64,000 bases of DNA, taken from contig NZ_OCMT01000003.1 of the NCBI RefSeq assembly GCF_900215335.1, forward strand, positions 851,242 through 915,241. The letters run 5' to 3'. This document shows positions 61,079 through 64,000 of the stretch, in pieces (the stretch's first letter is position 1; each line of letters starts with the position of its first letter). Position numbers and translations under genes: made by a program. The stretch is from Pedobacter xixiisoli. Its GTDB lineage: Bacteria; Bacteroidota; Bacteroidia; Sphingobacteriales; Sphingobacteriaceae. Under the pieces are notes generated by a model. That model saw only the letters and a program-made list of their open reading frames with translations, was not told the origin of the DNA and did not search any database.

Positions 61079-62062
61079 ATGTTAGAACCTAGTCCTGTTA
61101 AAGAAGAAGTATTGTTGTTGGATGGAGAAACTCCAATTGTTATTGCTAGCGAAATAAACGGAAATCCACGAATGAGTAAGCAAATGAAGGGTTTTGTGCT
61201 GGCAATCATAGGAGCAACTTTATGGGGCGTATCTGGAACCTTCGGACAATTTCTTTTTCAGCAGAGAGGGGTCAACGTAGAATGGTTGATTACAGTAAGA
61301 ATGTTGATTTCTGGAAGTTTGTTGTTGCTTTTTTCATCAGCAAGAGATTTTAAAAACACAGTTTCTATTTTAAATAATAGGAGAGATTTCATTCAGCTTA
61401 TAATTTTTGGCATCACCGGAATGGTTGCGGTTCAATACACTTATTTTGCTGCTATCAAACATTCAAATGCGGCAACAGCTACCATTTTGCAATTTGCAGG
61501 GCCTGTACTTATTTCCCTTTATCTAGCACTAAAAAATAGAAGATGGCCACGTTCGCTCGAAGTCTTGTCGATTGGTTTAGCAGTTTTTGGTACATTTTTA
61601 TTAGTTACACATGGTGATGTGGGTACACTGTCTATTTCAAAAACAGCTTTTATGATGGGTATTGCTTCTGCAGTGGCACTAGCTATTTATACGTTGCAGC
61701 CTGTAAATTTGTTAAAGAGGTATGATTCAGGAGTTATTGTTGGTTGGGGAATGCTCATAGGAGGAATCGCATTTTCTTTTATCAAAGCTCCGTGGCAGGT
61801 AGAAGGCGTTTGGGATAGCTACAGTTTCATTTCTGCTGCTTTCATCATCATCTTCGGAACTCTAATTGCCTTCTACACTTATTTAACGTCCGTAAAATTA
61901 ATCGGCGGACAAAAATCAAGTTTGCTAGCATCAGCAGAACCTCTTTCGGCAGCACTATTATCTGTCATTTGGCTAAAAGTTCCATTTCACACCATGGATT
62001 GGATAGGAGGGCTGTGTATAATTTCTACTGTTTTCATATTAAGTAGAACAGAAAAGAGCTAG
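61079..62062 (+). CDS. EamA family permease under likely Lrp control
   Basis: 327 residues, ten predicted helices in two EamA repeats (IIGATLWGVSGTFGQFLFQ; FGTLIAFYTYLTSVKLIGG). The first 32 residues before MSKQMKG are non-conserved and hydrophilic; the promoter box suggests translation starts at the first ATG, but a start at 61172 is possible. Likely an amino-acid or metabolite exporter given the divergent Lrp/AsnC gene. Its TAG stop sits in a CTAG palindrome shared with the stop of the convergent DUF72 gene. Confidence 0.9.
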   Translation: MLEPSPVKEEVLLLDGETPIVIASEINGNPRMSKQMKGFVLAIIGATLWGVSGTFGQFLFQQRGVNVEWLITVRMLISGSLLLLFSSARDFKNTVSILNNRRDFIQLIIFGITGMVAVQYTYFAAIKHSNAATATILQFAGPVLISLYLALKNRRWPRSLEVLSIGLAVFGTFLLVTHGDVGTLSISKTAFMMGIASAVALAIYTLQPVNLLKRYDSGVIVGWGMLIGGIAFSFIKAPWQVEGVWDSYSFISAAFIIIFGTLIAFYTYLTSVKLIGGQKSSLLASAEPLSAALLSVIWLKVPFHTMDWIGGLCIISTVFILSRTEKS

Positions 62063-62778
62063 CTCAGTAAAGTAATGAGTTGCTTTGCATTCGTTATCGC
62101 TCCATTTCCCCAAGTATTATTGAAATAAACGAAAACTTGTTGTGTATCAGCAGGTATTGCTTTAACGAAATCTTCTAAAACTAATAGTTCATATTCAGAT
62201 TTATAGAGTACAGCTTTTCCGTGGAAACGATAATAGATATTAGAGCCTGTCTTAATGATGCTTTCGGGGAGATTGGACGGATGGCTTTGTCCAGAAAAAA
62301 TGATATGATTTTCTGCTAATTTACTGTACACGATTTCAGTCCACCACGAAGAATGCCTAAACTCTACCACATTTTGCGAATTTACTGTTGCCAACAAATC
62401 AATCAATCGTTCTAATCTTTCCTCACTAAAAACAAACGATGGTGGAAATTGAAATAGTATATAGGCTAACTTTTCTTTGAGTCCTTCACTAACAATCTGG
62501 TTAAATTCCCAAAAATCATTTTTACATCCCTCCAATTTTTTATAGTGGGTAATTAAGCGAGGTGCCTTCATAGTAAAAGAAAAATCTGCAACACTATCAT
62601 TATACCATTTGTCTAATGATTTTGGACTGGGCACCTTATAAAAACTTGAATTAATCTCAATGGTATTAAAGTTTTCACAATAGAATTTAAACCAATCTTT
62701 TTGTGCTAAACCCTTTGGATAGAAAAAATCTTTCCATTCCTTATAATAAAATCCCGAACATCCAATTTGCCATTTCAT
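62059..62778 (-). CDS. DUF72 domain-containing protein
   Basis: 239 residues, TIM-barrel-like. Family signatures: IGCSGFYYKEWKDFFYPKG at the N-terminus, FNTIEINSSFYKVPS, FSFTMKAPRLITHYKKL, and VEFRHSSWW, then VFVYFNNTWGNGAITNA. Widely conserved, cytoplasmic, and of unestablished function. It overlaps the EamA gene by the 4-base CTAG stop palindrome, tail to tail. Confidence 0.93.
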   Translation of the reverse strand: MKWQIGCSGFYYKEWKDFFYPKGLAQKDWFKFYCENFNTIEINSSFYKVPSPKSLDKWYNDSVADFSFTMKAPRLITHYKKLEGCKNDFWEFNQIVSEGLKEKLAYILFQFPPSFVFSEERLERLIDLLATVNSQNVVEFRHSSWWTEIVYSKLAENHIIFSGQSHPSNLPESIIKTGSNIYYRFHGKAVLYKSEYELLVLEDFVKAIPADTQQVFVYFNNTWGNGAITNAKQLITLLS

Positions 62779-62900
62779 ATAACTACAACAGTAGTGAGTA
62801 AGCTCAAGTTTGCGTGATTTATTTAGAAATTGTAGCGAATCAATTGAAAGTAACGTATAGAGTAGAAACCAACATTAATTAAACCTTAACAAAAATTATA

Positions 62901-63401
62901 ATGAAGAAATTTCTAGCAGTATTGGTAATTGTATTCTTGGCAAATTTGGGTTGTAAAAAACTTGACGATAAACAAGGGGTGTGTGCCTGCTCTCCTATAT
63001 ACGAACCTACAGTTGTACTAGTGGTTAAAAATGCTGCCGGCACCGATATGCTAAATCCAGCGACTGCGGGTTATTTCGCTAATAACAACATTCAGCTATA
63101 CTATCTAGAAGGAAGTACGCAGAAAAAACTTAATTTTTATGTTCGCCCATCTTTTTCTTACGGGAATGAGAAATTCAATTATTACCAATTAAACTCCTCA
63201 GATATCATTAGACAATCATCAACTAGTAACAAAGACATCTATTTTAAGTTAGGAGAGGATGAGCCAATGAAGCTTAATTTGGAATTAGTTGCCGATAAAA
63301 AATACCAAGTGGCGAAATTGCTGGTTGATGGTAAGGAGGCTGTAGCAGAAAAAGGAAATGTCACTTCTTACCTGCAAAATATATTCTACGTTAGTCTTTA
63401 A
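62901..63401 (+). CDS. Lipoprotein of unknown function
   Basis: 166 residues with lipobox VFLANLGC (lipid Cys18), then KKLDDKQGVCACSP. Two further cysteines (CAC) follow closely. The mature domain is beta-rich: TVVLVVKNAAGTDMLNPA, IQLYYLEGSTQKKL and YFKLGEDEPMKLNLELV. No family recognised; it looks like the small Bacteroidota lipoproteins of the DUF type that carry an immunoglobulin-like fold. Monocistronic. Confidence 0.72.
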   Translation: MKKFLAVLVIVFLANLGCKKLDDKQGVCACSPIYEPTVVLVVKNAAGTDMLNPATAGYFANNNIQLYYLEGSTQKKLNFYVRPSFSYGNEKFNYYQLNSSDIIRQSSTSNKDIYFKLGEDEPMKLNLELVADKKYQVAKLLVDGKEAVAEKGNVTSYLQNIFYVSL

Positions 63402-63944
63402 GCAAAATATATACTATCTATTAATTAGCAAATCAATTGTAGTAATTCTTCGGTTCCTATAGTCCCGCTGTTTATTCCAAGTCCGCACTCGTACCTCGCT
63501 TGCGGGCTTTCCATTTCCATCGGGTTTATTTTACTGCGGCACTGCCGGTGGCAAGCTCAGTGCCTGCAGGTCGCCTACATATATATAATAATAGCGTGTT
63601 CTCTAGTGTTGCCGTATTCCCATGGGTTATTTTAACGTAGCCATCGCCCATCCCTTATCACCTGTATATAATAGTATATATACATCACACTGCTGTTCCT
63701 TCCTTGCGGCCTTTGCATAGCCCCTTTCTTTCCCTTGCGGTAATAATGCGATCCTTCAGGGCGCTTGGCAGATACCGAGAATCTCCAGGATCCCTGCTCG
63801 GGAGCGGTATCCCGTATGCCCTATATCATAAGGTCGTGCCGGTTCCCTTAATCTATCATGATTTTTTGTGTCTGTATTCCAGCTGGTTGTGCTTTTATGT
63901 GCAACAAAACACGCCTTTGGTATTGCACGGGGGATAATTTTTTC
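63402..63944. other. Compositionally distinct intergenic region before a strong promoter
   Basis: About 540 bases, richer in C and G on the plus strand than the rest of the window, with stretches such as CCCGCTGTTTATTCC and CTTGCGGGC. Hairpins: CGGGA-GCGGTA-TCCCG (63799-63814). Two AT-rich TATATATAATA islands (63580, 63666). ORFs here (e.g. 63704-63937) have unnatural composition and no start signal, so I do not call them. Confidence 0.55.
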
Positions 63945-63952
63945 TACCTTTG
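63923..63952 (+). promoter_or_regulatory. Strong Bacteroidota promoter at the window end, probably for an rRNA or tRNA operon
   Basis: TTG at 63923-63925, a 19-base spacer, and TACCTTTG at 63945-63952 match the consensus closely. A GC-rich hairpin CTCCG-CTT-CGGAG (63955-63967) lies at the expected transcript start. No ATG-led gene starts in the remaining 30 bases, and the neighbouring DNA has stable-RNA-like composition, so an rrn or tRNA operon beyond 64000 is likely. Confidence 0.65.
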
Positions 63953-64000
63953 CACTCCGCTTCGGAGGAAGAGGGGACGCCTGAAAAGCGATAACAAACT

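Noticed and set aside
63704..63937. 77-codon ORF at the window end
   Set aside because: Composition resembles the atypical non-coding region, no promoter or family-like pattern; likely a chance ORF.
1..64000. tRNA or rRNA genes
   Set aside because: No T-loop GGTTCGAATCC-type motif with flanking acceptor pairs and no rRNA-like stretch was found by reading; a covariance search would be needed to exclude short RNAs.

Overview
The window looks like a chromosomal segment of a Bacteroidota bacterium of the family Sphingobacteriaceae (Pedobacter-like). The evidence is the gene families (DUF5686 and DUF5723 outer-membrane proteins, NamZ/DUF1343, T9SS C-terminal sorting domains, a TonB-dependent receptor, LytS/LytTR regulators), the moderate AT-richness, scarce Shine-Dalgarno sequences, and many promoters of the Bacteroidota type (TTG, about 20 bases, then TAnnTTTG). 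No rRNA, tRNA, integrase, transposase, phage gene or CRISPR array was recognised inside the window.

Layout. 1-3.6 kb: two tandem DUF5686 paralogs, the first cut by the window edge. 3.6-14.2 kb: a mostly housekeeping stretch (kbl, esterase lipoprotein, pheS with a Rieske-like lipoprotein and a TetR regulator, argS, a TSUP exporter, an AI-2E family membrane protein, mnmE). 14.2-16.3 kb: an accessory island holding a single AT-rich propeller-like ORF, flanked by what looks like an integron attC-type recombination site, with no integrase in sight. 16.3-23.2 kb: a large T9SS-exported amidase, then ku-ligD (non-homologous end joining). 23.2-31.3 kb: small secreted proteins, a DMT permease, an SDR oxidoreductase, a GAF histidine kinase, a YchJ-like protein with a TonB receptor, and a tandem array of REP-like palindromes. 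31.3-35.1 kb: a ChaN-like iron/haem protein and a LiaF-like membrane protein with a LytS/LytTR two-component system. 35.3-44.9 kb: lmo0937-like small membrane protein, rpmH-rnpA-yidD, tsaB, DUF5723, DUF423-priA, pcm. 45-47.5 kb: namZ and a LolC/FtsX-type permease. 47.6-53.6 kb: three tandem glycine-rich T9SS proteins, made by segmental duplication that also copied the 3' end of the LolC-type gene; the middle copy carries an in-frame TGA. 54-63.4 kb: Ppx/GppA, OsmC, small membrane protein, NatAB-like ABC exporter, a second AI-2E protein, an Lrp regulator divergent from an EamA permease, DUF72, and a lipoprotein. The last 600 bp are compositionally unlike the rest and end in a strong promoter, probably for an rRNA or tRNA operon just outside the window.

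How the genes fit together. Translation and tRNA genes (pheS, argS, mnmE, tsaB) and the repair gene pcm share one promoter geometry: the -7 box TAnnTTTG lies only 4-6 bases before the ATG, which predicts leaderless mRNAs. Envelope maintenance is the second theme (T9SS amidase, NamZ, LiaF/LytST, LolC, DUF5686, glycine-rich surface proteins). Many intergenic regions hold degenerate inverted repeats, REP-like palindromes or CTCTCCC hairpins, so the non-coding DNA is repeat-rich. The strongest accessory signal is the solitary integron-like cassette at 14930-16046. The second is the glycine-rich duplication cluster.
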